Source of the DNA: Bacillota bacterium
GTDB lineage: Bacteria > Bacillota > Clostridia > Lachnospirales > Lachnospiraceae
Assembly (NCBI GenBank): GCA_023410575.1
Contig: JAEYPP010000062.1
Coordinates: 1-36,924 of the forward strand
Direction: 5' to 3'
DNA length: 36,924 bases
In this document: in pieces, positions 16,719-25,600 of the stretch
How positions within the stretch are numbered: the stretch's first letter is position 1
How the letters are laid out: every line of letters starts with the position of its first letter
Program-made: the position numbers and the translations under genes
The notes under the pieces: generated by a model
What the model saw: only the letters and a program-made list of their open reading frames with translations
Told to the model about the DNA's origin: nothing
Databases searched by the model: none

Positions 16719-17693
16719 CTATTTTAGTACCATTTCTCGATATTCATCCATCAACGATACTAATTGATCATACGATTCTACTTCATTAACAAGACTACGT
16801 AGACGTGTTGAACAAGGATACCCATGAGTATACCAAGCCACATGCTTTCTCATCTCGCGAATAGCTGTATATTCACCTTTATAATCGATTGCCATGCGAG
16901 CATGTCGTAAAATCATTCCAATGACTTCTTCCATTGTGGGCTTTTCCTCTAACACTCCGTGATTTAGATACGTATTAATTTGATGGAATAACCATGGATT
17001 TCCACGCACTCCACGAGCAATCATAACAGCATCGCATCCTGTCATTTCGATTATCTTTAATACATCCTGCGGTGATTCTACGTCTCCATTTCCTATAACA
17101 GGAATCTTAACTGCTTCTTTCACTTGACGTATCACGTTCCAGTCTGCTTTTCCCGAATAATACTGTTCCCGTGATCTAGCATGAATTGCAACTGCTGCAC
17201 CACCACTCTGTTCAATCACTTTTGCAACTTCGACAGCATTTACGGTATCTTCTGTAAATCCTTTACGGATTTTTACCGTTACCGGCTTTTGAATTGCTTT
17301 TGATATTGCCGAAACAATCTCCCCGATTCGTTTTGGATTTTTCATCAGAGCTGATCCCTCTCCATTATTTACGACTTTAGGAACTGGACAACCCATATTA
17401 ATATCTAGAATATCAAAATTCCTCTCTTCAATACGCTTTGCCATCTCGCTCATAATATATGGATCTTCGCCAAATAATTGTAAAGCTACTGGACGTTCCT
17501 CTTCTTTAACTTCCAACAGAATCTCTGTATTCTTGTTATCATAATAAATACCCTTTGCACTTACCATTTCTGTATAAATCAGGCCTGCACCTTGCTCTTT
17601 GCAAAGTAAACGAAATGGCAGGTCAGTTACTCCTGCCATTGGTCCTAACACTAATTTATTGTCTATTTGTATATTTCCGATTTTAAAACTCAT
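16719..17693 (-). CDS. dusB: tRNA-dihydrouridine synthase (DusB-like)
   Basis: This 324-aa flavoenzyme reduces uridines in the tRNA D-loop. The TIM-barrel start has the FMN-binding segment LVLGPMAGVTDLPFR (about residues 15-29). The catalytic Cys102 is in NMGCPVPKV. PVTVKIRKGF (about 136-145), AIHARSREQYYSG, PVIGNGDV and MIARGVRGNPW follow in family order, and a helical tRNA-binding tail closes the chain. Length is normal. The start has AAAGGATTC upstream. It is the last gene of a DUF6145-coaX-dus operon, 35 bp after coaX. The subgroup (DusB versus another bacterial Dus) is inferred from overall likeness. Confidence 0.92.
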   Translation of the reverse strand: MSFKIGNIQIDNKLVLGPMAGVTDLPFRLLCKEQGAGLIYTEMVSAKGIYYDNKNTEILLEVKEEERPVALQLFGEDPYIMSEMAKRIEERNFDILDINMGCPVPKVVNNGEGSALMKNPKRIGEIVSAISKAIQKPVTVKIRKGFTEDTVNAVEVAKVIEQSGGAAVAIHARSREQYYSGKADWNVIRQVKEAVKIPVIGNGDVESPQDVLKIIEMTGCDAVMIARGVRGNPWLFHQINTYLNHGVLEEKPTMEEVIGMILRHARMAIDYKGEYTAIREMRKHVAWYTHGYPCSTRLRSLVNEVESYDQLVSLMDEYREMVLK

Positions 17694-17728
17694 ATGAATC
17701 CTTTCTATAAATGGAAACTTTAACGTAA

Positions 17729-18502
17729 TTACTTAACCCGATTCTTTTTATATATGATTTGTAATCCCTTTAGGGTTAACATTGGGTCATACACATCAAT
17801 CATGTCCGTCGCATCTGCTATTATCTTTCCTAAACCTCCAGTAGCAACTACACGCAAACTCTTCAGATTTGCTTCTTCTTTTACTTTTCGTATAATATAT
17901 TCTGTTTGTCCAATACAACCATACACCAGACCAGCCTGCATACTACTAACTGTATCTTTCGCAAGGATTGATTCTGGCTTTCGAATTTCAATTTCAGGAA
18001 GTTTTGCTGTATCACTCCATAATGCATTGGCACTAATACGTAATCCTGGACTCGTAATACCTGCAGTAAAACAACCGTCCTCTGTAATTAGATCATAGGT
18101 TGTTGCAGTACCAAAATCAATAACTAATCCAGGTCCTCCATATAATTCATAAGCGGCAACTAAATCTACAATACGATCTGCCCCAATTTCTTTCGGGTTC
18201 GCTGTCTTAATATGAATTCCAGTCTTTGTACCAGCTCCAATACTTAATGGTGTTCTTCCTAGATACTTAATGATACCACTGTTAAAAGAGTACATAATGT
18301 TTGGAACAACTGATGCTATAACTACATCCTCAATTTGCTGTTTTGTAATGCCCTTTGCGGCTAATAAGTCAAGAATTAAAAGGCCATATTCATCTGAAGT
18401 ACGAGAAATCTTTGTTGTAATTCTGTAGTTTGCAACAACTTCCTCACCATCCATAACACCTAATGTAATATTTGTATTTCCGACATCAATTACTAGTAAC
18501 AT
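17729..18502 (-). CDS. coaX: Type III pantothenate kinase
   Basis: This 257-aa enzyme phosphorylates pantothenate, the first step of coenzyme A synthesis. Type III enzymes are not feedback-inhibited by CoA and need a monovalent cation. The ASKHA-fold phosphate loop is DVGNTN (residues 6-11), the pantothenate-side motif is GADRIVD (107-113), and DFGTATTYD (129-137) with SPGLRIS and TVSSMQAGLVYG follow in family order. Length is normal. AGGAGG lies close before the ATG. The gene starts 9 bp after DUF6145 and is followed by dus, so all three are probably co-transcribed. Confidence 0.96.
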   Translation of the reverse strand: MLLVIDVGNTNITLGVMDGEEVVANYRITTKISRTSDEYGLLILDLLAAKGITKQQIEDVVIASVVPNIMYSFNSGIIKYLGRTPLSIGAGTKTGIHIKTANPKEIGADRIVDLVAAYELYGGPGLVIDFGTATTYDLITEDGCFTAGITSPGLRISANALWSDTAKLPEIEIRKPESILAKDTVSSMQAGLVYGCIGQTEYIIRKVKEEANLKSLRVVATGGLGKIIADATDMIDVYDPMLTLKGLQIIYKKNRVK

Positions 18503-18511
18503 TACTACCTC

Positions 18512-18859
18512 CTACTCTTCTAGCAATTTAGTTGCATCTTCACGCAAATAGAATACTTTATAATAAAGCTCAAGCGACTCTAAAAGCTCTCGTTTTTCCT
18601 GTTGTAGTTGCTTTATCTTTAAAACACTGCCAATCTCGTCAAAAAGTAAATCTCCCTCATCAAAACTGACATTAAAAATAAGTGTTCCATCCTCTTCAAA
18701 TTCTAATGTAAGGATTCCTCCAACATCTTCTGTATATAAAACACACATGATTTTTAACTCATCTTGAATTGCTTGTGGTAATGCCATAAAATTTTCGTCG
18801 AGATAGTATTTCTTTTCATATGAGTTACTTCCGCATAAAACAATATTTTCTTGACTCAT
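18512..18859 (-). CDS. DUF6145-like small protein
   Basis: This 115-aa acidic, soluble protein resembles the uncharacterised DUF6145 family of Clostridia; that match is from memory and needs a profile search. It starts MSQENIVLCGSNSYEKKYYL and has a strand-rich middle (GGILTLEFEEDG, LIFNVSFDEGD), then a helical, Leu/Glu-rich end of about 45 residues that could form a coiled coil. The start used has AGGTGAT upstream. The frame is open 15 codons further up, but those codons come from the structured repeat next door. It is the first gene of the coaX-dus operon. Only about 20 bp separate its ribosome site from a terminator-like hairpin of that repeat, leaving no room for a promoter between them. 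Confidence 0.78.
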   Translation of the reverse strand: MSQENIVLCGSNSYEKKYYLDENFMALPQAIQDELKIMCVLYTEDVGGILTLEFEEDGTLIFNVSFDEGDLLFDEIGSVLKIKQLQQEKRELLESLELYYKVFYLREDATKLLEE

Positions 18860-18886
18860 ATCATCACCTGCTCTTTCCTTAATAAA

Positions 18887-18993
18887 AAAGTGTTTTGCTT
18901 GCAAAACACTCGCGCCAAGCGCGGTCGCGTAAGCGACATCTTCCTATCGCGCTTGTGTGCATCATAGCGTCCTTCCTTTTGGACGCTTTTTTT
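18887..18993. repeat. Structured intergenic repeat, copy 1 (possible small RNA)
   Basis: This 107-nt GC-rich element is nearly identical to 26029-26134 (about four mismatches). On the plus strand it can form three units: a 10-bp hairpin (AGTGTTTTGC/GCAAAACACT); CAAGCGCG pairing with CGCGCTTG around an inner GTCGC/GCGAC hairpin, leaving a CU-rich ATCTTCCTAT; and GCGTCC/GGACGC with a CTTCCTTT-type loop followed by seven T, an intrinsic terminator. On the minus strand the first hairpin is followed by TTTTTT and could also terminate. A small RNA, a bidirectional terminator and a mobile repeat are all possible. Confidence 0.8.
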
Positions 18994-19037
18994 ATTGAAT
19001 AGGGAAGTTCAAAGAACTTTCCTATTCAATAAAAAAA
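18994..19037. other. A/T-flanked hairpin next to repeat copy 1
   Basis: Directly after the T7 run an inverted repeat with 17-nt arms (one mismatch; ATTGAATAGG.../...CCTATTCAAT) and a three-base loop ends in A7, so the Ts and As can extend the stem. Less perfect hairpins sit in the same place after repeat copy 2 and after the T7 run at 32915-32927. Confidence 0.6.
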
Positions 19038-19078
19038 CTGCTGCAAAACACATTAGAAATCATGTTTCACAACAGTTT
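19031..19078 (-). terminator. Terminator of the LiaF-like gene
   Basis: On the minus strand AAACTGTTGTG-AAACAT pairs with ATGT-TTTGCAGCAGTTT (imperfect), followed by TTTTTTT. It lies about 50 nt after the stop codon. Confidence 0.75.
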
Positions 19079-19125
19079 GCTTTCCCTAACGGTGTTTCAT
19101 GTAACTATCTACTAAGTTACATGTT

Positions 19126-19986
19126 CTATTTTACATCGATACCGCCCAAAACACAAGTTGCATTCAAATATATTGTTATTGTCTTTTCATCTGCACCCAT
19201 TGGTGTAATTGTCTTATTATCAACACCACCAAGAATTGGTGTACAATTTACTACTACACGAACATAGTTAGGAACATAAATATCAATCCCACCTAATACT
19301 GTTTTTGCCTCGATAACAACATTCTCACGAATAATTGCATTACGTAAATCAAGTTCAATTCCACCTAATACTGCGGATAACATTGCTCCCGTAAACACTT
19401 CACTATCAAAGCGAAGATCTCTTCCACACAAAACTGCTGTACAAGCGAATGGTCCACCACTTTGTCTCGTCCCTTGATAACTTTGCTGTGAATTACTGTT
19501 AGTATTCTTCTCAAATGGATTACCATTTTCTTGGTCTGTATAAGAATAAGAATAGCCCGTTGAATTCTGCGTATTATTCTGTGTGTAGTTCTGTTGATTA
19601 AATCCCTGATAATCCTCTTGATTCGTCGTATTTTCATAGGTCTTAAAATTTACATCATCATACTTTTCTTGCTTTTTTGGTAATAACATCTTAAATCCTA
19701 TAATTATTAATACTGCGGCACCACAAAGAGGTCCAAACATTCTCCATCGAACAATATTCTGCATTGATAACAGCAGTAGAATACCGATACTTAAAGGAAT
19801 TAAATAACCTGTCTTTTCTTTGCTATTACCAAATAAACCAATGAAGCTTGGTACAATAATAAACAATGTCCACCAACCATCAAAGAAAATATTAAAAGTA
19901 AATAGATCTAATGCTCTGCCCGCTAAAAATATACCAATCAAAACTAGAATACCGCCTAAAAGATAATTTGACGTATTTTTTTTCAT
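19126..19986 (-). CDS. LiaF-like membrane protein with C-terminal beta-repeat domain
   Basis: This 286-aa protein combines an N-terminal membrane part with four or so hydrophobic segments (about residues 7-105, including LLGGILVLIGIFLAGRAL) and a Gln/Asn/Tyr-rich linker (about 115-180). A C-terminal domain follows in which LGG recurs in VLGGIELDLRNA, VLGGIDIYVP, ILGGVDNK and VLGGIDVK. This layout matches the cell-wall-active antibiotic response (LiaF/YvqF) family, whose best-studied member restrains the LiaRS two-component system. No liaR or liaS is adjacent, so the partner is elsewhere or absent. The start has AAGGAGTG upstream. It is monocistronic with a terminator. A membrane-stress role is inferred from the family. 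Confidence 0.82.
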   Translation of the reverse strand: MKKNTSNYLLGGILVLIGIFLAGRALDLFTFNIFFDGWWTLFIIVPSFIGLFGNSKEKTGYLIPLSIGILLLLSMQNIVRWRMFGPLCGAAVLIIIGFKMLLPKKQEKYDDVNFKTYENTTNQEDYQGFNQQNYTQNNTQNSTGYSYSYTDQENGNPFEKNTNSNSQQSYQGTRQSGGPFACTAVLCGRDLRFDSEVFTGAMLSAVLGGIELDLRNAIIRENVVIEAKTVLGGIDIYVPNYVRVVVNCTPILGGVDNKTITPMGADEKTITIYLNATCVLGGIDVK

Positions 19987-20187
19987 ACATTCACTCCTTC
20001 CAACACTATGATTTTAGTATAGTAAGAACAATCTCTCCGTTTCACTTGATTTGTTCTATGGTCTTCGATTTTTAGCTATTGACGAACCATTATACTAACC
20101 ACGTTCTATGATATAATCATAACCTCTTAGGAGTAGAATTTCAAATTAAAAAATCATTAAAGTTACGTTACAATAATTAATATAAAT

Positions 20188-21126
20188 CTAGCTATTACCA
20201 AGGGTAGCAACCATAACTGCTTTTATTGTATGCATACGGTTTTCTGCTTCATCAAATACAACATCAGCATACTTTTCAAATACTTCTTCTGTAACTTCAT
20301 AACCCTTTACCGCTGGTAAACAATGCAAGAATATCGTACTATCCTTACCTGTCTTCTTCATCAGTTCTGTATTAACTTGATATGGACGAAGCAACTTAAT
20401 TCTTTCCTCTGTTTTTGCTTCTTCTCCCATAGAACACCAAACATCGGTATAGATTGCATCCGCATCCTTAACAGCTTCTAAATCATCAGAAATTGTTATG
20501 GTTCCATTTGATTGGGTAGCATATTCTTGACAAGTATCAATTAGTTCTTGTGAAGGCCATAAGCTTTTTGGTGCAAGGATCGTAAAGTGTAAACCTAATT
20601 TTGAGGAACCTATCATCAAACTATTAGCCATGTTATTCCTACCATCCCCAACATATATCAACTTTAATCCTTTTAACTCACCAAATTGTTCTTTTAAGGT
20701 TAGAAAATCTGCTAAAATTTGTGTTGGATGATAACTATCAGTTAGTCCATTCCATACTGGTACTCCACTATATTGTGAAAGTTTTTCAACTGTTTCTTGC
20801 TTGAAACCACGAAATTCAATACCATCGAACATACGTCCTAAAACACGAGCTGTATCTTCCACACTCTCTTTATAGCCAAGCTGAATATCATCTTTACCAA
20901 GATACTCAGGATGTCCTCCTTCATCTATGCAACCTATTGTAAAGGCGCATCTTGTACGTGTGGAAGGCTTTTCAAAGATAAGTGCAATATTCTTTCCTTT
21001 TAAACTCTCTCCTGTGATTCCTTTCTTCTTTTTAGCTTTTAAGTCTGCTGCTAAGTCAAGAAAATATGTAATCTCTTCTGGCGTAAAATCCTTTAGTGTT
21101 AAAAATGAACGTCCTTTTAAATTCAT
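20188..21126 (-). CDS. argF: Ornithine carbamoyltransferase
   Basis: This 312-aa enzyme joins carbamoyl phosphate to ornithine, giving citrulline, in arginine synthesis. The carbamoyl-phosphate loop is EKPSTRTR (about residues 52-59), HPTQILADF (about 139-147) follows, and the ornithine-side FLHCLPAVKG lies near residue 270. The direction (synthesis rather than arginine breakdown) is supported by two ARG-box-like sites over the promoter and by the lack of arcA or arcC next door. AAGGAGG lies eight bases before the ATG. It is monocistronic; I could not see a convincing terminator in the 200 bp before the next gene. Confidence 0.96.
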   Translation of the reverse strand: MNLKGRSFLTLKDFTPEEITYFLDLAADLKAKKKKGITGESLKGKNIALIFEKPSTRTRCAFTIGCIDEGGHPEYLGKDDIQLGYKESVEDTARVLGRMFDGIEFRGFKQETVEKLSQYSGVPVWNGLTDSYHPTQILADFLTLKEQFGELKGLKLIYVGDGRNNMANSLMIGSSKLGLHFTILAPKSLWPSQELIDTCQEYATQSNGTITISDDLEAVKDADAIYTDVWCSMGEEAKTEERIKLLRPYQVNTELMKKTGKDSTIFLHCLPAVKGYEVTEEVFEKYADVVFDEAENRMHTIKAVMVATLGNS

Positions 21127-21138
21127 TTGATAACCTCC

Positions 21139-21177
21139 TTATGCATTTTTATTCGCTTATATGTTTATTTATTCATT
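21139..21177. promoter_or_regulatory. Two ARG boxes at the argF promoter
   Basis: On the minus strand GCGAATAAAAATGCATAA (21139-21156) and AATGAATAAATAAACATA (21160-21177) both resemble the Bacillus-type ARG box (CATGAATAAAAATTCAAG). They are spaced 21 bp start to start, two helical turns, as expected for a hexameric ArgR/AhrC repressor. The upstream box touches the -10 element. Confidence 0.75.
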
Positions 21178-21202
21178 ATAACTCCATTCTCATATTTGTC
21201 AA
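21175..21202 (-). promoter_or_regulatory. Promoter of argF
   Basis: On the minus strand TTGACA (21197-21202) and TATAAT (21175-21180), both perfect, are separated by 16 bp. Confidence 0.8.
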
Positions 21203-21324
21203 TAGTAAATTTCTATCCTCGTATTTGTCTCCAAGTCCAGCATACACCCTTTGACTTTTTTCGCATACCAAAGAAAAAATACAATCATAAATCATGGTAC
21301 ATCGATATATTTACACTACTGTTA

Positions 21325-21921
21325 CTAAGTGCAACAAAACTCCTTCTTATCATATTGTATGACCTCTCGAATCACAGATGTCAGTTTTCCACCGTGTGAA
21401 ATTAATCGAAGCAGTATTTCTTTTGCCCTTCGAAACCGTGAGAAAACAATCAATGTTTCTGGGAGGTTATCGTAAACCTTCCAATACCCGGAATAAAGAT
21501 ATCCATTTCCCTCTTGTACAATAAAACTTGAAACATCTTTTAATGGATAACCTAATAACAGACCAATCTCATGAGGAAAGCCTTTTTTTTCGTACATGAA
21601 TCTATTGTATTTATATGCAACCTTATGAATAATACTTTCTAGTGAATAAGTAATGTACCCAAAATCTTGTAAATAATCAATTACTACCTGTTGCTGAATA
21701 TACTCTTGAAGTCTTTTCGGTTGATATAAAAGATAATAGATTTTTGATTCAAAGGTACATAAAGCTTGTAGAGTTAACTCAGTATCATGAAATAATGTAG
21801 CTGCATATTGGCCTTCTTGAGTATTAAGAACTAAAAGATTAGCAATCTTTATACCAACAATTACAGGTGCACATTGTATTGCTATTTTTTTCTCTATCTC
21901 CGAAAGAACCGATTCATCCAT
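21325..21921 (-). CDS. DUF3793 family protein
   Basis: This protein of about 198 aa resembles the uncharacterised DUF3793 family of Clostridia (recognition by eye). Typical stretches are ESKIYYLLYQPKRLQEYI, FPHEIGLLLGYPLKDVSSFI (about residues 117-136) and GYWKVYDN, with a helical C-terminal part ending EFCCT. No catalytic motif, signal or membrane segment is visible. Two ATGs compete: AAAGGATG abuts the first (21933) but lies about nine bases before the second (21921), which I prefer. The gene begins 21 bp after the TetR stop, so it is probably the last gene of the exporter operon. Why it should travel with an efflux pump is unknown. Confidence 0.75.
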   Translation of the reverse strand: MDESVLSEIEKKIAIQCAPVIVGIKIANLLVLNTQEGQYAATLFHDTELTLQALCTFESKIYYLLYQPKRLQEYIQQQVVIDYLQDFGYITYSLESIIHKVAYKYNRFMYEKKGFPHEIGLLLGYPLKDVSSFIVQEGNGYLYSGYWKVYDNLPETLIVFSRFRRAKEILLRLISHGGKLTSVIREVIQYDKKEFCCT

Positions 21922-21942
21922 TATTCCAATCATCCTTTCATT

Positions 21943-22617
21943 TTATTGTAATGTAGGTATTCCCTGTAGGATTTGAACAAATAGTGCCTTGCAATAATTC
22001 ATGGTATCTTGCAAAGAACTATTTCCATACTCTTCTGGCTTTAAAAGGGCTGTTACACCGATTATCAAAGTTGCGAATGCTGACTTTTCTTGTAATTTAT
22101 TTAACGGGCTTTGAAATAGCCCTTCTTGAACTCCAGCCTTAATAATGCTGTCGAATGCTTCATTAACTTCTGTAAAGGATATGATTTGTTTAATTAATTT
22201 GCATATCTCCTCATCTGAATTATGTGAATAACAAGCTAGCATCATTTGACGTAGCAGTATATTAGTTTGTACTCGTTCCTTGATCCAATACAATGATGTA
22301 TCATACTTCTCTTGAAAAGAATTTTTTATAAGAACTGCATTACATACATTTGAAAGTTCCGTTTTTAGTTCTAACAACATTGCAGTTATTATAATCTCTT
22401 CTTTTGAAAAAAAGTATTCATATATAGTTCCTTTCCCTATTTTCGCCAATCTTGCAATTTCTGAAATAGTCATTTTAGAAAATGGCGTACCTTGATTATA
22501 AAGATCCTTTACACTTTGACAGATAGCAACTACCTTTTGAGGTAGTTGCTCCTTTGTCACATATACTAATTCTTTATTAAATTTAAGCTTTGAACTATCA
22601 AGCTCAAATACATTCAT
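21943..22617 (-). CDS. TetR-family transcriptional regulator
   Basis: This 224-aa protein is probably a ligand-responsive repressor. The helix-turn-helix is MTISEIARLAKIGKGTIYEYFFSKEEII (about residues 44-71), with the usual TetR turn and GTIYxYF recognition helix. The remaining ~150 residues are helical and variable, as expected of the ligand-binding part. GAGGAG lies seven bases before the ATG. The gene follows the RND exporter gene by 23 bp and reads in the same direction, so the repressor would be made from the operon it controls. A perfect palindrome just downstream of that operon's promoter is the likely binding site. The inducer is unknown. Confidence 0.9.
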   Translation of the reverse strand: MNVFELDSSKLKFNKELVYVTKEQLPQKVVAICQSVKDLYNQGTPFSKMTISEIARLAKIGKGTIYEYFFSKEEIIITAMLLELKTELSNVCNAVLIKNSFQEKYDTSLYWIKERVQTNILLRQMMLACYSHNSDEEICKLIKQIISFTEVNEAFDSIIKAGVQEGLFQSPLNKLQEKSAFATLIIGVTALLKPEEYGNSSLQDTMNYCKALFVQILQGIPTLQ

Positions 22618-22640
22618 CTAATCACTCCTCTAATACTCTA

Positions 22641-25600
22641 TTACAACTCCTCATAGACTTTAAGTTCATCTTCAGAAATTTTCTTTAGTTCCTTTCGGTT
22701 GAAGATATCATACAATACTGGAATAACAAACAGAGTTGTGATTGTTGCATATATCAGACCACCAATGGTGACAATTGCTATTGGCTGTACCATGTCTGCT
22801 CCCATACCAACACCAAACGCCATTGTTGATAAGCCTAAAACCGTTGTTAGTGCAGTCATGAAAATAGGTCTCATACGTGTTTTACCCGCCTCAATTAACG
22901 CGTCCTTCTTTCCCATTCCTTCTAAACGTAACTGATTAATATAGTCAACTAAAACAATACCATTATTTACAATGACACCAGAAAGCATAACAAACCCAAT
23001 CATTGATATAACACTTACTGATTTACCTGTCATGAATAGTCCTAGGAAACCACCTGTAAATGCTAGCGGAATCGTAAACATAACGATAAATGGTGATAAT
23101 AGCGACTGGAACTGAGCTACCATGATTAAGTAAATAAATGCAATTGCAAGTAAAAGCATTTTTATCAATTCAGTTATTGCTTCATTGATTACCTTATCTT
23201 CACCCGAAGAAACAATTTCAAATCCGTTAGGTAGTTTATAATCCTTCAACGCATCTTCTACGTCTCTACTCACTAGACCAATATTATACCCATCTTCAAT
23301 TTGTGCTGACACAGTTAGGTATCTTTGTTGCTCCGATCTGTTAATAGAAGATAATGCTTCACCCTCAACAATGGAGGCTACCTCACTCAATGGAATTGTC
23401 GAGCTACTTCCATTCATATTGGTTACAGGTAATTGATAATTCTTTAGTTCTTCTCTTGTCATACTAACAGAAGAGTTCTGATTCATTACAATCACTGGAT
23501 AATCAACTTGTTCATATCGTAATGTAGTTGCTGTTGTTGATGAATTAATCACACCTGCAATAGCCTGATATACCTGTGCTACCGTTAAGCCATGCAAGAT
23601 TGCTTTCTTTTTATCAACGGTGATTTTAATCTGAGTATCTGGATTCATCATGCCATCTGAGACATCAATTGTACCATTGACATTTCTTACTATTTCAGCC
23701 ACATCGCTCGCAATTTCTTGTAATTGATCAATATCCTCTCCACGAATGCTAAGTGTAATTCCAGATCCTCCTAAAGCACTCATATCCATACTAGATCCAC
23801 TTGCCTTTACCTCACAACTTAAATCAGAGCAAGTCTCATTAATTAACTTTGCTATTTCTTCACTTGATTTAGTCTTATCCTCTTTTAATATTGCATAAAC
23901 AGATACACTAGTACCACTTGATGTTCCTCCTATCATAGAGGTTAGCGCATTTCCAGCCATCATACCACCAACCGTGTCAACATCTTCAATTGTAAGAATT
24001 CGTTCCATTGCTTCATCAGCCATTGCAACAGCATCTTCTTGAAGAGTTCCCTCTGGCATTGTAATGGTTACAGTTACCTGCGTACTATCCATACTTGGTA
24101 TATATTCTGTCCCCTGGCTTATTGCAGCATATGTGCTTCCAACAAGGAGTGCTATCGCAAGTATAATAACAATAAACTTATACTTTAGACAGAATCGAAT
24201 GGATTTATCATAACCTCTAATTAATCCATTCATGATAGGGTGTTTTTTCTCTTTTATGCTATTTAGCATATTTGCTGACATCGCTGGTACTAAAGTAAGT
24301 GCAACAACTAGACTTGCTAACAAGGAATATCCGATTGTCAGCGCCATATCCGTAAATATTTGGCGTGTCATTCCCTCTACAAAAACGATTGGTAAGAATA
24401 CACAAACTGTTGTTAATGTAGATGAAATAATAGCTCCTGCCACTTGTGCTGTGCCAGTTACTGCTGCCTTAATCCTAGATACTCCCTTATATCTTAATCG
24501 ATATATGTTTTCAATAACTACGATTGAGTTATCCACCAGCATTCCAACACCAACTGCTAGACCGGAAAGTGAAATAATATTTAAAGTAACACCTGAAAAA
24601 TACATAAGAACTACTGCAAAAATAACACTGATTGGTATGGAGCATGCAATAATTGCTGTTGGTCGAATATCTTTCAAAAAGAATAACAATATAATAATTG
24701 CTAGTATGGCACCATATAGCAAATTATCCAAAACAGAATCGACTACAACGTCGATGTACATACCTTGATCCATCAAATAGGTTACATGTAAATTGCTATC
24801 TTCCTTCATTAAGCTGTCAAAACGTTCTTTTATGGCATTAGATACCTCTGCTGTTGAATAAGAAGTTTGCTTATTCATTGAAATAATGATTGCATCATTG
24901 CCATTTATTTTTGCATATACCTCAGAAGAATTATCTGTCTTGAATACATCAGCAACATCACTTAATCTTACAGGTTCAACACCTGGAATACCAAAATCGA
25001 GTAAAGCTAGATTACTTATCTCTTCCATATCCTCTAACTTATCACCAACATGCACAAGGTAATCTCTACCCTCCTCTGAAATATAACCAGCTGGCATTGA
25101 AAAATTCTGAGCCTTTAGAATATTGGAAATCATTTCAGTTGAAAGCATTGTTTCTATATCCATATTTGGTATTGAACTATTTTGCTGTTCTTGCTGATAC
25201 ACTAATCCTCCTGGCATCTGCTCGGTTGCTCCTGGCTCCTGTGGGATTTCTCCTGGCGTCTGTCCAGTTGCTCCTGACATTTGTTCCATAGCTTGTGGCA
25301 TTAATCCACCACCAGATAAGCTCATCATTGCTGTCATCAAACGATCTTTTATCGCATTAATCTTTTCTTGATTGAGTATTACATGAATTTCCTCTTCAAT
25401 CATACCTTGCGCATCAACTGTTGCAACGCCTTCAATTGATTCAATCTTTGATAGTAACTTTTGATTCAGATAATTCGTAATTTCAGATGTTCCCATATCC
25501 TTAACATCAATTGCTGCGACTACGATTGGAAGCATGTCAGGATTTAATTTCATAATCATCGGAGCTCCAATCATGTCATTCGTCCAGCTTGCCTCTAATA

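Noticed and set aside
18860..18945. Minus-strand reading frame inside repeat copy 1 starting M-S-L-T-R-P-R-L, with a similar frame (M-L-L-T-R-P-R-L) in copy 2
   Set aside because: GGAAG directly abuts the ATG with no spacing, the frames end at different unrelated stops, and the differences between copies follow RNA pairing rather than codon positions. Likely a by-product of a GC-rich structured element.
20040..20187. Plus-strand promoter-like TGATATAATC and AGGAG between the LiaF-like gene and argF
   Set aside because: No start codon or open frame follows the AGGAG and no matching -35 is present; chance matches in AT-rich DNA.
24232..24768. 178-codon plus-strand ORF
   Set aside because: Lies wholly inside the RND exporter gene on the other strand and has no ribosome site.
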